DNA from: Ustilago trichophora
Taxonomy: Eukaryota; Basidiomycota; Ustilaginomycetes; Ustilaginales; Ustilaginaceae
Length of the DNA stretch: 64,000 bases
Assembly: GCA_900323505.1 (NCBI GenBank)
Contig: OOIN01000007.1
Span: 1,116,001 to 1,180,000, forward strand
Direction: 5' to 3'
The notes under the pieces were generated by a model. The model did no database searches, had not been told where the DNA came from, and saw nothing but the letters and a program-made list of their open reading frames with translations. The first letter of the stretch is position 1, and each line of letters begins with the position of its first letter. A program made the translations under genes and the position numbers. Shown piece by piece: positions 53,875 to 64,000 of this stretch.

Positions 53875-55493
53875 TTAGTAGGCAGCCTCGGGCTGGACCT
53901 CGGCGGCGGGAGCGGCCTGGGCAGGGGCAGCAACCTCGGCGGCAGGGGCCTGACGCGACTCGGAGACGGGAGCGAGGATGGGGGCCTCCTCCTTGGGCTC
54001 GAGGATGGTGACAGCGTCGGGGAGGGGGAAGGGCTTGCCAGCGCGTCCCTCGGGGTCCCAGCCCTGCATGATCTTGACCTTGATACCAAGAACACCCTGC
54101 TTCATGAGAACGTGACGAACGGCCTCGTCAACAAAGTCCTTGACGGGCTGACCGGAGTGGATCATGAATCCGTCGGTGAACTTCATCGACTTGGCACGGG
54201 CAGCACGCAGCTTACCCGAGATGACGACCTCGCAACCCTTGGCACCGGACTCCATAACGAAGCGGAGGACACCGTAGGCGGCACGGCGGACGGCAAGACC
54301 ACCGAGAAGCTTGTAGCGGAGCGACTCGCACTGGGCGACGGCGTGGAGACCACGGTTCTGAACCTTCTCGGCGTAGAGCTCGAGCGAGTTGTCGGGGAAC
54401 TTGAATCGCTTCTGGACGAGAGCGGTGAGCTCACGGATGCGGCGACCCTTGTCACCGAGAACCTCCTGGGTGTGGGTGGCACGGATGATGATCTCGGTGC
54501 GGGCGTGGGTGACACGGACCTCACAGCCGGAGTATCCCTCCTCGGAGAGCTCACGAGTGAAGAACTCATTGAGCTCGGCGGCGAAGACACCGTCAGCGAC
54601 AAACTAATAGCGTTGCAAGATGGAGATGAGAGGAAAAGCAAGAAGGTCAGAATGCTGCTTCAATGGTTGATTCGAGGGAAGTTGCCCTGCTCTGTCTCTG
54701 TGCGCCATAGCAATGGCACTGCATGCTGATCGTGTTCGGGGCCATCTAGTTGTCGGATATGGGGTACGGATGTATATTCGGTTGCGCTGGTCAACATTGT
54801 CGATACAGTGGCTGATACTAGAAGCAGCGGGAGAATCGTTGGGGTTTTCGGCACTGAAGGTCTAAATCATCAGAACGCGACTCGTAGCAGGTGCAGAGCT
54901 GCCTCGATGGTGGAGTATTGCTCGCACAGCATCGCGTCTTCGGTGAGTCTGCCCAGCATGTGTTTGCTATCGAAATGATGCTCCGCTGCTGAAGAAAGTA
55001 TAGGTGACCGCATCGACATGTTCGATGACCCATTTCGAGGTTGTCTGCGCAAATCGCTGAGCCTGCTGGTCGAATGGCTGCAGATCGATGATGCGGCCAT
55101 GTTTTGCTGAGTGCGTAGGACATGATGCGATAGTAACGATGTGGTGCACATATGTTGTGTCGATCAAGCAATGTCACTGCTGACTCTCCATAAATCTCGG
55201 TGGCTGCTGTGTCTGATTCGCTATTCCTGACATGCAGGCGGTATATTGGGTTGTAAAGGCAATTGTGAAAAGTACTGATGATGTCTGATGTCGGAACTGT
55301 GATCATATGTTTGCCACTTTTGAATACCGTCGAGATATAGTTGATGATGGTGTTTCAAGTTGGCCTTTGATACTGGTGAAGATGGTAGGCCTATGTCGTA
55401 TGGCGCGCAGAGAGCAATGCATTGAGCGGTTGTCGTATCATGTCGCTGATGAAACCTTACCTTTCTCTTCTTGGAAATGTTAGCGGAAGCCAT
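53875..55493 (-). CDS. RPS3: 40S ribosomal protein uS3
   Basis: Exon 1 (55493-55461) encodes 11 residues, '[11 protein letters not shown]'. After an 857-nt intron (54604-55460; GTAAGG ... TTAG), exon 2 (54603-53875) continues in phase with '[20 protein letters not shown]', for 253 residues. The KH domain and the C-terminal S3 domain ('[20 protein letters not shown]', '[18 protein letters not shown]') are complete, followed by an Ala/Pro-rich tail. uS3 lines the mRNA entry channel of the small subunit. Splitting the gene after about ten codons is common for ribosomal-protein genes, but the intron is long for this genome. The identification is certain. Confidence 0.96.
54604..55460 (-). other. 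857-nt intron of RPS3
   Basis: The intron interrupts codon 11/12. It contains several short coding-like frames (for example '[20 protein letters not shown]' near 55030) but no ORF with a start, domain and plausible end. I looked for C/D-box and H/ACA snoRNA signatures, since ribosomal-protein introns often carry them, and found nothing convincing. Confidence 0.65.
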
Positions 55494-56286
55494 CTTGAAG
55501 TATGATGTGTTGGTGGTGAGACGACAGTGACGACGACGAGCTCGAATCTTTGAACGTGGGCTGCACACACACTACTCTCTCTCCCTCTCTCTCTGTGTCT
55601 CTCTCTCTCTCTCTCGAGATTCGAGATTGGGCGATGTGCTCAGGTGCTGCTGCTGCTGCTGCTGCTGCGTTGGAGACTTCTGGCTGCAGCTGTGGTCTCT
55701 CTCACTCCGTGCGACCACAATTTGGCGGGGTTGCTTGGTTGCTGACTTTTGGAAAGAATCTCGAAATTCCGCGTTCAGCAGCGCTATGCCCTGACCAAGT
55801 GCCAATTAGACTGCTGAGCTGTCGCTGCCTCAGTGCAAGAAGAAATCGCGCGCCAAATTCGGGGGCTAGATTAAGCTCGGCCGATCTTTGTAATGTATCA
55901 CGTGAGATAGAATTCTTATGCATCGGTGTAGGTTGCCCCGATATTGATGAGATAAAGGATGCGTTGAGGTGCGAGAAGGATCAGACTCTAACACTACGAA
56001 AAGGCCAAACGCACAAGCCAACTGACGTCGAGCTGCAGGGTCCAAGCGCCTGCACTTTTCCCTTTCTCGCATGTGTCGAGTTTAGGGCTCAGTCATGGCC
56101 TAAGCTCATATGGCCGCCATCTTCATTTCAGGCTTGCTAGATCCTCCTTCCTGACCCGCCACCGCTAGCCAGTGCATCGCCTGACACCATAATTGCGAAG
56201 AAGATCACAGCTTTCGAATCGCAGTCCAAATCCAGCAAAACCTGTTGCGATTGAGCTGGCTAGGTAGCTCCTGAAGTGAAACCGCA
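55494..56286. other. Divergent intergenic region RPS3/MEMO1
   Basis: About 790 bases between divergent genes. It contains a (CT)n-rich tract at about 55572-55617 just upstream of RPS3, and a (GCT)n run near 55646-55668. No gene was recognised. Confidence 0.5.
55572..55617. repeat. (CT)n-rich tract
   Basis: An imperfect CT dinucleotide tract with interspersed CCCT and GTGT units, lying about 80-125 bases upstream of the RPS3 ATG. Confidence 0.8.
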
Positions 56287-57333
56287 ATGCCAAAGACGAG
56301 GCAAGCTTCGCATGCGGGCAGCTGGTACACGGACGACCAGTCGGAGCTGGACATCTCGCTCTCAGAATGGTTAGAAGACGTTGATCCGAGTTCACTTCCT
56401 GCACCGCTTTCGGTGTGCGAGCACCCGCTGTCGGCAACTGAATCACTCCCACTACCCATTTCAGGATGTCGCGCCATCATCGGTCCTCACGCCGGATATG
56501 CCTACTCTGGTCCAGCTGCCGCTTATGCCTATCGGACAATCGATGTCAAGGATTTGAGGAGGGTATTTATCCTAGGCCCGTCACATCATGTGTATCTTGA
56601 TGGCTGTGCGGTGTCGGCATGCGATCAGTACGCTACTCCGCTCGGCAACCTCCCCATCGACCGCACGATCACAAATCAGCTTCAAGCCACGGGCAAATTC
56701 AGCACCATGACTCAGAGCGAAGACGAAGATGAGCACAGTATCGAAATGCACCTCCCCTACATCTACAAGATCTTTGAGGGCCGCAACATTCAAATTGTCC
56801 CCATCCTTGTCGGTGCCATCAACACCAGTAAGGAGAACGAATATGGCAAGCTCTTGGCACCGTACTTGAAGGACAATCGAAACTTTTTTGTCATATCGAG
56901 CGATTTTTGCCATTGGGGTAGCCGCTTCAGGTACACCTACTACCGAACCAGAGATTCCAGCTTGGCCACACATCTCACAGCTCGATCTCCGCCTGCGACG
57001 TACGAGACAACTCCCATCCACGAGAGCATTCGCCAACTCGACGAAGCAGGAATCCTCTCCATCACCCATCCTTTCAGCAGCACAGAGGGCAACTCTTCAA
57101 AAACGGCCGAACAGGCGAGAGTCGCATTCGCAGAATATCTACGAGAAACAAAGAATACCGTCTGCGGAAGACACCCAATCGGCGTCTTACTGGCAGCCCT
57201 TGCAGAGCTGGAAAGATCACAAGGAATCAAGAGTGAATGTAGGTTTACAAGGTATGAGCAAAGTAGTCGCTGCTTGAATCCGAAGGATTCGTCTGTTTCG
57301 TACGCTTCTGCTTTCGTGCGCTTCCGCGAGTAA
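56287..57333 (+). CDS. MEMO1: MEMO1/MHO1 family protein
   Basis: A single exon encodes 348 residues. The family core is clear: 'RQASHAGSWY' at the N-terminus, 'AIIGPHAGYAYSGPAAAYAY' (His68), 'VFILGPSHHVYLDGCA' (His100), 'DEHSIEMHLPYIYKIF', 'VISSDFCHWGSRFRYTYY', and 'CGRHPIGVLLAALAELE'. His68, His100 and the Cys of 'CGRHPIG' correspond to the metal-binding His49, His81 and Cys244 of human MEMO1, with the same 32-residue spacing between the histidines. In other organisms the protein binds copper or iron and influences redox signalling and motility. The N-terminal region is about 20 residues longer than in human. It is divergent from RPS3. Confidence 0.92.
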   Translation: MPKTRQASHAGSWYTDDQSELDISLSEWLEDVDPSSLPAPLSVCEHPLSATESLPLPISGCRAIIGPHAGYAYSGPAAAYAYRTIDVKDLRRVFILGPSHHVYLDGCAVSACDQYATPLGNLPIDRTITNQLQATGKFSTMTQSEDEDEHSIEMHLPYIYKIFEGRNIQIVPILVGAINTSKENEYGKLLAPYLKDNRNFFVISSDFCHWGSRFRYTYYRTRDSSLATHLTARSPPATYETTPIHESIRQLDEAGILSITHPFSSTEGNSSKTAEQARVAFAEYLRETKNTVCGRHPIGVLLAALAELERSQGIKSECRFTRYEQSSRCLNPKDSSVSYASAFVRFRE

Positions 57334-57860
57334 GCCCAAGCCACCAGATTCTTGATCCTCAGGGGTATACGTACGGCTTTCTGCTACACTTTCTTTGTCT
57401 TGCTTGCTGGGTTTTTTAGTTGTACAAACTTTTTGATCCCTTGCAAACTGTTCTCGATCCTTGTCCATCGTTTTTCTGTTTCAAGATGCATTCCTCTCGG
57501 TATCCTGCGCTACACCGCTTGGCAGCTTGACACACTTTTATCCAATTTCAATCATCAACATCTTGATTTCTAATGGGTCTCATTCAAAGCATGACCTCGT
57601 ATTCCATCTCTGTTATGTATGCAATTCATAAAATTTTGCATGCTGTCTTGTACGATTTTCTTGTCGGCTTGACTGGGTTCAACGCAAAGTGCCCATCTTG
57701 CACATCGTTTTTTTCTCATCTGCTAAATCAGTCGATATGAATTGCAGGAAAGAGACAAGATGGAGCGATGAAACAATGAATTTCAAGAAAAAAAAAATGT
57801 GTGCATATGGGGTGTACGAGTACTGTAAATTGACATGTCGATGGGATTTGCAAAGGATGC
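57334..57860. other. Convergent 3' intergenic region
   Basis: 527 bases between the MEMO1 (+) and SWIB-protein (-) stops; T-rich 3' UTR-like sequence and no recognisable gene. Confidence 0.5.
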
Positions 57861-60608
57861 TCAAGGTTGACCTGGTTGTTGCATCTGACCCGAAGCAGCC
57901 TGTGACTGGAGCTCCTGCAATTTTTCTGCGAGTCTCTGGGCCTCGTTTACAATCACGGCCTCATCGACCCATGCACCACGGAAGGTTTCGGCCCTGCGCA
58001 TTTCTTCAGCGGTGAAACTGGATACGGAACCTCCAGCTCCAGGAACCGGATTGTTTCCCAATATGGCATCCAGATCGCGAGCCTGGCTTGCGATCCACGT
58101 TCTCAGATGGCCTTGAGGATCCTTTGCGAAAGCCGAGAGGAAATCGCGTGCGCTGGCACGGTTGCGGATGGTGGCGGCAGCCTGGGCGATCTTGTCGTCC
58201 AACTCGGCAATCTCGCGAGAGGTGGCGTCGTTGGCAGTGTCGAATTGGGAGAGAACGTTGTGCTGTTTTTGACGGATGGCGAGGTCTTCCAGGTCGAGTT
58301 CGATGTCGTAGGCGGTAGAGTGCTTGTATTCGGCTTTGTCGGTTCGGATCCAATACTCGATGACGACGGGTTGCGCCGGGTGAAGGTGGCGATTGACCAC
58401 TTCGGGAATGTGATGGAAGTTGATGATCTCGGTGTTGAAGAGGGAGCGGAGGGCCGAGTCGCATTTGACCTTTTTGCGGTCGGTCTCGTCCAAAAGCTTC
58501 TTCTCCTTGATGTAGGACCAGAGGGCCGAGATGACGCCGGCACGAGACTCTTCCCGAATGTCGAGCAAGGTAGCCAGCTCCGGAGCCAAAGAGTAGCGCT
58601 CCGGGGTATATGCGGGATAGAGCACGATCTTGACCTTGGTGGGGACATTGCCCTTGCGCTTGATCTCGAAGCCATCCAACGCTGGCTCGGCACTAGCAAC
58701 CAACGGCGCTTCCATACCTTGGGTGCCTCCGAGACCACCGGCTCCACCGCCTGCCTGCATACCACTAGCGGGCGCGACCGAGGGCACAGGACGATGCCAC
58801 TCGACAATGTTGCTGCCGTCAGGATAGAGCGCAGGATCGCGCATCAGCTCGACCACGCATGTCTTGATCAAATTGCTAAACTTGTGCGCACCGGTACGGT
58901 TGATGCTCGCCTGTGCCGACAGTGCTGTGTTGGCACGCGACTTGAAAGAGGGCTCAAGCAGACGACCTTCGATACGCAAAGTCCAAGAAGGCACAGCATC
59001 CTCCTCCTTGTTGTCTGCTGATTCCGCTGCACCCTCTGCTTTTGCATCATCGGCTTCGCCCGTCTCTGCGCCTGAAGCATTTGCGCCACTCGTGCTCGAC
59101 TCCTTGGCCTTCTTCTCCGCCAACTGGAAAGGCTGGTTGGCGCACGTGTTACTGAGGAAGATACGCAAGGTACGCTTGATCTTGGGAGGTCGCGAGAGTC
59201 CATCGGTGAGCTCGGCTCGTTTTCTGGCCACGGTCCAATCCAGGTTCTTCTCCATACGTTGAAGGTCCGTGTAAAACGCAGATTCTGGCACTTGACGCTT
59301 GAGAGATGGCGGAAGACTGCGGTCGGTGGGTCGACCACGTTTCAAGCCGCGGAATCCCTGACCGACAAGGACGTCCTGTGCATTCTTTCTTCGCAGGTTC
59401 TGAGCCTGCTGCTGTGCTTGCGCTTGCGCTTGTGCCATTTGCATTTGCATTTGCATCTGCATTTGATGCTGGGCTTGCGCCTGTGCCTGTGCGTGAGCTT
59501 GGGCTTGAGCCTGAGCCATCTGAGCCTGACCGTCCATAGCTGTGGAAGTATATCCAAAGCGGTAAGCTGGGTTCGGATGCTGGTATGGTGGATATGGGTG
59601 ATAGGCAAATGCGTGTCTCAGCTGCGGATGTTCACGGCCGATGCTACGGTGCGACGAACTCGAGGATGCTGGGCTGGGACCGAGACGAGACGGATAGGGG
59701 GCTTGTTGTTGGAATGAGGAATTTGGCGCAGAGATGTGGCGCTGCGGGGGGATCTGTCCTGGCTGCGTGGGCGCGATTCCGCCTTTGTGATAAACAGGAA
59801 AGGTCTGGGATACTGGATGCGCAAGGTAGCCACGCTGCGACTGCTGGTACGACTCGTGGTGAAGAGACGGATGCTCTGGAGCGCCAGGAGGACTATGCGA
59901 TGCTGAAAAGACTAGAGATGGAGTCGATCCTCGTGGAAAGGGCTGCGGACTAGGAGCGTTCGAGTAAGCGCGGCCGAAGTCGTTGGTACCCGGTGGAAAG
60001 TTTGCTGGGAACTGAGCTGGTTGCGGCGCTCGCTGATGGTGCAGTGGAGGCCGATGGGACGCGATGGGCGGGCTCGGAAGCGGAGCGCGACTAGGTTCAA
60101 GAGGCGAGGTTGCTGTTCGACCAGGTTCAGTGGCAGCACTTGGGTGGAAGTGACGAGGTGACTGAGAGACAGCTTGGTGAGTACCCGACGCTGAAAAGGT
60201 GGCAGAAGAGCCGAACGAAGATCTGGTGCGATAAGATGCCGTGGAAGCTCGCGATGTAGGCCGAGTAGGTTTTGGTTGCTTGTTTGCAATGGATTGCGGT
60301 GAAGCTACGGCAGATCGCGGCGAGGCTGCAGAAGGACTCGACGAGGGTGCCGGTGAGAGAGAGGAAGAAGAGTCGCGTGCGCGCCGATCTACGATGAGTT
60401 GTTGTTGTTGTTGTTGTTGTTGCTGGTGCTGATGCTGTGATTGCTGCGGTCCTGCTGGTGGATGCGAGGTGGTGGTAGGAGGTGAAGAAGCTTCCGAGAC
60501 GGAAGTGGGATGAGTAGAGATGGGAGTGGACGCGATGACAACGGGTGGTGGGTGAGATGGCTTGGGTGAAGGTTCGGAAGTTGGATCTTGAGCTTGCAAC
60601 ATGGCCAT
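57861..60608 (-). CDS. SWIB-domain subunit of a SWI/SNF-type remodeller (SNF12/RSC6/SMARCD)
   Basis: A single exon encodes 915 residues starting at ATG 60606-60608. The N-terminal 370 residues are Ser/Pro/Gln-rich, and about residues 363-403 consist of Gln-Ala then Gln-Met repeats. A basic stretch ('RGLKRGRPTDRSLPPSLKRQ') leads into the conserved SMARCD region ('ESAFYTDLQRMEKNLDWTVARK'). The SWIB fold is at about 665-745 ('LATLLDIREESRAGVISALW', 'DSALRSLFNTEIINFHHIPE'). The C-terminal helical part is also conserved ('VVIEYWIRTDKAEYKHSTAYDIEL'). The protein is a core scaffold of nuclear chromatin-remodelling complexes. Whether it serves SWI/SNF, RSC or both cannot be told; many basidiomycetes have one such gene. 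Confidence 0.9.
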   Translation of the reverse strand: MAMLQAQDPTSEPSPKPSHPPPVVIASTPISTHPTSVSEASSPPTTTSHPPAGPQQSQHQHQQQQQQQQQLIVDRRARDSSSSLSPAPSSSPSAASPRSAVASPQSIANKQPKPTRPTSRASTASYRTRSSFGSSATFSASGTHQAVSQSPRHFHPSAATEPGRTATSPLEPSRAPLPSPPIASHRPPLHHQRAPQPAQFPANFPPGTNDFGRAYSNAPSPQPFPRGSTPSLVFSASHSPPGAPEHPSLHHESYQQSQRGYLAHPVSQTFPVYHKGGIAPTQPGQIPPQRHISAPNSSFQQQAPYPSRLGPSPASSSSSHRSIGREHPQLRHAFAYHPYPPYQHPNPAYRFGYTSTAMDGQAQMAQAQAQAHAQAQAQAQHQMQMQMQMQMAQAQAQAQQQAQNLRRKNAQDVLVGQGFRGLKRGRPTDRSLPPSLKRQVPESAFYTDLQRMEKNLDWTVARKRAELTDGLSRPPKIKRTLRIFLSNTCANQPFQLAEKKAKESSTSGANASGAETGEADDAKAEGAAESADNKEEDAVPSWTLRIEGRLLEPSFKSRANTALSAQASINRTGAHKFSNLIKTCVVELMRDPALYPDGSNIVEWHRPVPSVAPASGMQAGGGAGGLGGTQGMEAPLVASAEPALDGFEIKRKGNVPTKVKIVLYPAYTPERYSLAPELATLLDIREESRAGVISALWSYIKEKKLLDETDRKKVKCDSALRSLFNTEIINFHHIPEVVNRHLHPAQPVVIEYWIRTDKAEYKHSTAYDIELDLEDLAIRQKQHNVLSQFDTANDATSREIAELDDKIAQAAATIRNRASARDFLSAFAKDPQGHLRTWIASQARDLDAILGNNPVPGAGGSVSSFTAEEMRRAETFRGAWVDEAVIVNEAQRLAEKLQELQSQAASGQMQQPGQP

Positions 60609-62166
60609 CCGCTAATCACCACCAGAGAATGTACAGTACTGTACTGTATTCGAGCTTCGCGCTTTGGATTTGTCTCCCGAAATGTCAGATCGCCGTCGCG
60701 ATGTACGCTGCTTCTGTTATTCGCGCTTTGGTCTGCTGTCAGTAGACTCCTCAGAGAATCTCGCTCACGGTTTGCACTTTTTCGCTCCTCGCGTTGTCTC
60801 TCCACGTTTTTGGCCTCGCGTAGCTAGCTAGCTGTCTCTGTTGCAATACAGGACAAGGTGTTGAGACGATTGCACACAAGGTGACAAGGCAGCGTAGTAT
60901 ATGATGAGGCCTTCTGACGGAGCTATGATGCCCCTCAAGAGCCTTTCGAAGACAACACCGTGTTAGACTTCCTTCTTCGCTTGTACTCGATACAGAGAGG
61001 AGAGAGAGAGAGCTTCCGCTGCCGCGCCTGCTTTGCCAGCGAGCTCGAAAGCTGTCAAAACTCTCCGTATGGAAGAGGAAAAGGATGGCAACAGGGTCTA
61101 GCCAAGGAGCTGTTATAGGTCGAATCGCTGGACAACGTCCAATTCAATCGGGAGGAGGGCACAGCGTGTCCAGGAAGGAATCGAAGGGCTGACAGATCGG
61201 GAAGGGGGCCAAGCGTTGGAGGGCCGCAAGGCCAGTGTAGTGTCAGTGGGGCCCGTGTGCAACGGGGAGAGAGGAGAGAATCCTGAAGAGGGCCTCTAGA
61301 TCGGGGAGCGGCAACGGCAGAAAGTGGAATCTCCGACGTGCGGGTCACCGGAAAGGCTTGGAGGTGCGCTGTGATGCTGATAGCTGATCCTTGGCTGCAG
61401 TAGCGTGATGCTTGCTGAAACTTATGCGAGGTATCTCGGGATGGGATGAGGGAGGCGTTGAGGCTGTAGAGTACAGTACTGTACTGTACCTTGGAGAGAG
61501 CCGCACGCGCAGGGTTGAAGATTCTCTAAGGCGCCATTGGCTGAGGAGCAAAGTGATCGAGAATACTCGTGCAAATGAGATTTCGCTTCGATCTTACATT
61601 TCATCAATTTCACGTCTGTTTGATTTGCTGACCACCACCTTTTGACTCTCTGATGTTCTGTCAGCTTGTTTTGTTTGCTTTCATACGATTCTAGCAGGAG
61701 CATATGCGACCACCGGCAGCCTTAGAGCAATGACTTAGAAACGTCATGCCGGTATCGTGGCCATATTGGTGGTGGGTTGAGGCAGCAGCCAGATCTTTTG
61801 ACGTGAAAGCATGACGGCACTCTCTTGTTGAAATTTCCAACTTGGAGGCTGAGCCCTCCACACGAAAGCCCAGCCCAGGAGGATCGACAAGCAGCACCGA
61901 CGACCGCTTTGCCAACACCCACGAGTGGCAGAGTGTTGTGTGTTGGGCTTTTCTCTCTGCCCCAGACTAAGTTGCTACTGTACTTCTCTCTCTGTGTCCG
62001 TGAAAATTGGACAGGCCGTGCGCACTGTTCAGTCGGATCGAGTTCTCCACGCTCTGCCCCTGCTTCCCAAGCCTGCCCCTTCAACACTTGGGTTTCCCAG
62101 TCACGCTTTCTCCACCAACCTCCCTCCATCTACCATAAACCGTATCTTGATCATTTTCTAAACAAA
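60609..62166. other. Divergent intergenic region SWIB gene/ACBP
   Basis: 1.56 kb without a recognised gene. GTACAGTACTGTAC-type motifs lie at 60631-60644, only 23 bases upstream of the SWIB ATG, and at 61471-61489. A (GA)n run occurs near 60998-61012. The segment before 62166 is a pyrimidine-rich leader for ACBP. Confidence 0.5.
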
Positions 62167-62734
62167 ATGTCTGTCGAAGCCAAGTTCAACAAGGCCGTCT
62201 CCATCGTCGGTTCGCTCCCCAAGGATGGTCCTGTCCAGCCTACTCAGGATGACCAGCTCAAGTTCTACGGCTAGTGAGTTTTGCTCCTTCAATCCAACCC
62301 TGTTTTTTTCTCCCCTTCAATAGGAGAAAGCTGACTTTGGTCTTTTTTGGGCACATCAATCTTGCAATTCGGCCGTTAATAGCTACAAGCAGGCCACCAT
62401 CGGTGATGTCAACACCAAGAAGCCTGGCATGTTCGACTTGACCGGCAAGTACAAGTGGGAGGCTTGGAACAAGAACCAGGGCATGTCCAAGGAGGCTGCC
62501 CAGCAGGCTTACGTTGATGCTCTCCTCGAGATCCTCAAGAAGCACGAGGGTAAGTTCCACCAATCGAGCTCATTTGCGCTAGATTTATGCGAATCATTCC
62601 CTAATCCCCGAATGACTAACACCCTACCTTACTCCTTTCTTCATTCCTCTCCTTCATTCTGTTTCAACATCTGCTGCCGACCCACAGACGAGGGAGACTC
62701 TGCCCAGCACATCAAGGACATTGAGAGCGCCTAA
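62167..62734 (+). CDS. ACB1: Acyl-CoA-binding protein
   Basis: Exons 62167-62273, 62383-62549 and 62688-62734 are separated by introns of 109 and 138 nt with GTGAGT/GTAAGT donors. The product is 106 residues. Joining restores the ACBP signature across the first junction ('LKFYG' + 'YYKQATIGDVNT'), followed by 'PGMFDLTGKYKWEAWNKNQG' and 'AQQAYVDALLEILKKHE'. The conserved Tyr and Lys residues that hold the acyl-CoA are present. The protein binds long-chain acyl-CoA esters in the cytosol and buffers lipid metabolism. Three exons in such a short gene, and its codon bias, suggest high expression. The identification is certain. Confidence 0.96.
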
Positions 62735-63245
62735 ACTCCCTGTCTGTCTCTTCCCTTTGAGATCCAGTTGTAATCCAGTTGATATCTCTCCAGTCCCCTT
62801 CGATCGAGGGTTCGACTACGATTGTAGATGACGACGCGCCTTGAATACATTATACCGAGATATGTATGCCATGCGTTCTTTTGCAACCATGCGCTGTGCT
62901 GTGCTGTGCTGTGCTGTGAGAGCTAGTGGTAGCGTCAGCAAAAGTTTGTGGATTGTGATTGAATGAAGCGGTTCATGTGTTTGGCGAGATGCTGCTTCTG
63001 AGCACACGCATTTTCTCTGCCTCGCTGTGATCAAGCAGAAAAAAAAAGTCAGCGTAAAATTATGGTCTCAAAAAGGGACACCAAAAATCTCGAAGAGAAT
63101 CAGCTCAACCACACTCCGTTCCATGCTACCCACACACCCACACACCCACACTACCCAATCAAAGACAAGCCGGTTGAAACAAAAGCGAGGTTTTTGGGGA
63201 GATTGCAACAGGCCAAGAAGAACACAACACTACTGTATATGTGGG

Positions 63246-63293
<48 letters not shown>

Positions 63294-63344
63294 CACAAAC
63301 ACAACCTTTCCTTCTTTACTGTCGAGACTGAAAAGAAAGAAAAT
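62735..63344. other. Convergent region with (GCTGT)n and (GA)n repeats
   Basis: 610 bases between the ACBP and TPD3 stops, with a (GCTGT)n repeat at 62893-62918 and a (GA)n tract at 63251-63293. No gene was recognised. Confidence 0.6.
63251..63293. repeat. (GA)n microsatellite
   Basis: About 20 GA units, with one GGG interruption near the right end, in the 3' region of the TPD3-like gene. Confidence 0.9.
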
Positions 63345-64000
63345 TTATGCTGTCTGGTTGGCCGAGTCCAAAGCCTTCTGTGCAAAGAAGCGTACATCAG
63401 CGTCCGAATCCTCCTTGAGCTTTTCGAGTGCCGGTGTGATTTTGGCCTTGATCACTTCTTTACCCTCTGGCGTCTTGATCAGGACGCTCGAAAGCACTTC
63501 GAACGCCTTGGCCACGTTGAAGCGGATGTTGGGGATAGGATCCGAGACCATGGGCAGCACAGTTTCTAGAACGTCGCCCGTAATGGCAGGAGTGTCGAGA
63601 GAAGGTGCCATGGTAGTAATGGCGAAAATCGTCGTCATGCGATAGAGGTAGTTGGGGTGGGTACCCATTTGAAGCACCTTGGGGATGATGGTCTGTCTCG
63701 CCCATTCGACGCCAAATACGTCGGTGAGCTTTTTCAGATTGACAGTGGCCGCTTCTCGAATGCTGAATACCGTATCACCAAGCCACGACATGCAGAGGTT
63801 GCTAAGCTGCTCATCAAAGAACTGCACACCAAGCTGGTTGGCAAGCAAAGGGATGTACTCGATGATGGCCTGTCGAACACGCCACTGCTTGTCCTCGGCC
63901 AACTCGACAATGGCGGGCAGCAACGACTGCGAGAGAAGGTCGATCCCAATCACCTCGTTGACCTGCTCCAACTTGGAGATGATGTTGAGACGCACATCGG
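63345..64000 (-). CDS. TPD3: PP2A scaffold subunit A (TPD3), 5' part beyond window
   Basis: The frame is open from the right edge to a stop at 63345-63347, about 218 codons of the C-terminal half. The sequence consists of HEAT repeats of the PR65 type: '[20 protein letters not shown]', '[19 protein letters not shown]', '[20 protein letters not shown]' and '[18 protein letters not shown]'. These match the last five or six repeats of PP2A subunit A, which hold the catalytic subunit. The protein scaffolds the PP2A holoenzyme in cytosol and nucleus. The C-terminus ends '[10 protein letters not shown]'. The start lies outside the window. Confidence 0.95.
   Translation of the reverse strand, partial: DVRLNIISKLEQVNEVIGIDLLSQSLLPAIVELAEDKQWRVRQAIIEYIPLLANQLGVQFFDEQLSNLCMSWLGDTVFSIREAATVNLKKLTDVFGVEWARQTIIPKVLQMGTHPNYLYRMTTIFAITTMAPSLDTPAITGDVLETVLPMVSDPIPNIRFNVAKAFEVLSSVLIKTPEGKEVIKAKITPALEKLKEDSDADVRFFAQKALDSANQTA

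Noticed and set aside
53809..54729. 306-codon plus-strand frame opposite RPS3
   Set aside because: It is a shadow of strongly biased ribosomal-protein codons; the minus strand is unmistakably uS3.
54604..55460. C/D-box snoRNA in the RPS3 intron
   Set aside because: A TGATGA-like sequence near 54868 has no properly placed D box or terminal stem.
62800..62830. GGTTCGACTAC as a tRNA B-box
   Set aside because: No matching A-box, acceptor stem or cloverleaf could be drawn around it. No other tRNA-like B-box was found in the window.

Overview
The window is nuclear DNA of a fungus, most likely a smut-lineage basidiomycete (Ustilaginomycetes). The evidence is indirect: large, mostly intron-free genes with C/G-rich codons, introns with GTAAGT-type donors, Ser/Pro/Gln-rich disordered protein tails, and short divergent or convergent intergenic regions. 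I cannot name the species. Every gene recognised is eukaryotic; there are no operons, CRISPR arrays or bacterial features. The edges cut two genes: a Mediator subunit (MED5-like) at the left and the PP2A scaffold subunit (TPD3-like) at the right.

Left part (1-27.4 kb): MED5-like (-), AVT3-type vacuolar amino-acid transporter (+), PRX5-type peroxiredoxin (-), MIS18-type centromere protein (+), DCP1 decapping activator (-), a bHLH factor with a very long loop (-), an unrecognised 266-residue protein (+), TOF1/Timeless replication-fork protein (+), a membrane-anchored Nudix hydrolase (+), a possible 85-residue protein (-) and an RTR1/RPAP2-type CTD phosphatase (+). This is ordinary housekeeping sequence, broken by a 2.9-kb gene-poor stretch at 15.8-18.7 kb and an inverted repeat in the PRX/MIS18 promoter region.

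Middle (27.4-39.9 kb): an accessory island. It starts with a dinucleotide repeat and A/T-richer sequence holding a foldback repeat nested between direct repeats. A diverged solo LTR follows, then a complete Ty3/gypsy LTR retrotransposon on the minus strand (30930-38602). Its two 371-bp LTRs read as identical, it has a 4-bp CCGT target duplication, intact gag and pol frames, and a textbook -1 frameshift signal (GGGAAAC, 6-nt spacer, 9-bp stem) at the gag/pol junction. A (TTTC)n microsatellite of about 180 bp lies beyond it.

Right part (39.9-64 kb): a DUR3-like sodium:solute symporter with a 33-nt microexon and a 1.5-kb intron (-), a 1697-residue alpha-arrestin-like protein with a long charged coil (-), an STM1/SERBP1-type ribosome factor (-), ribosomal protein uS3 (-), a MEMO1-family protein (+), a SWIB-domain chromatin-remodeller subunit (-), acyl-CoA-binding protein (+) and the 3' end of TPD3 (-).

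The genes form no pathway cluster; they serve transcription (MED5, RTR1, SWIB, bHLH), chromosome maintenance (MIS18, TOF1), mRNA and translation (DCP1, STM1, uS3), and transport or metabolism. The strongest items for a second look are the retrotransposon frameshift module, the peroxiredoxin with both mitochondrial and peroxisomal targeting signals, the bHLH loop, and the foldback structures.
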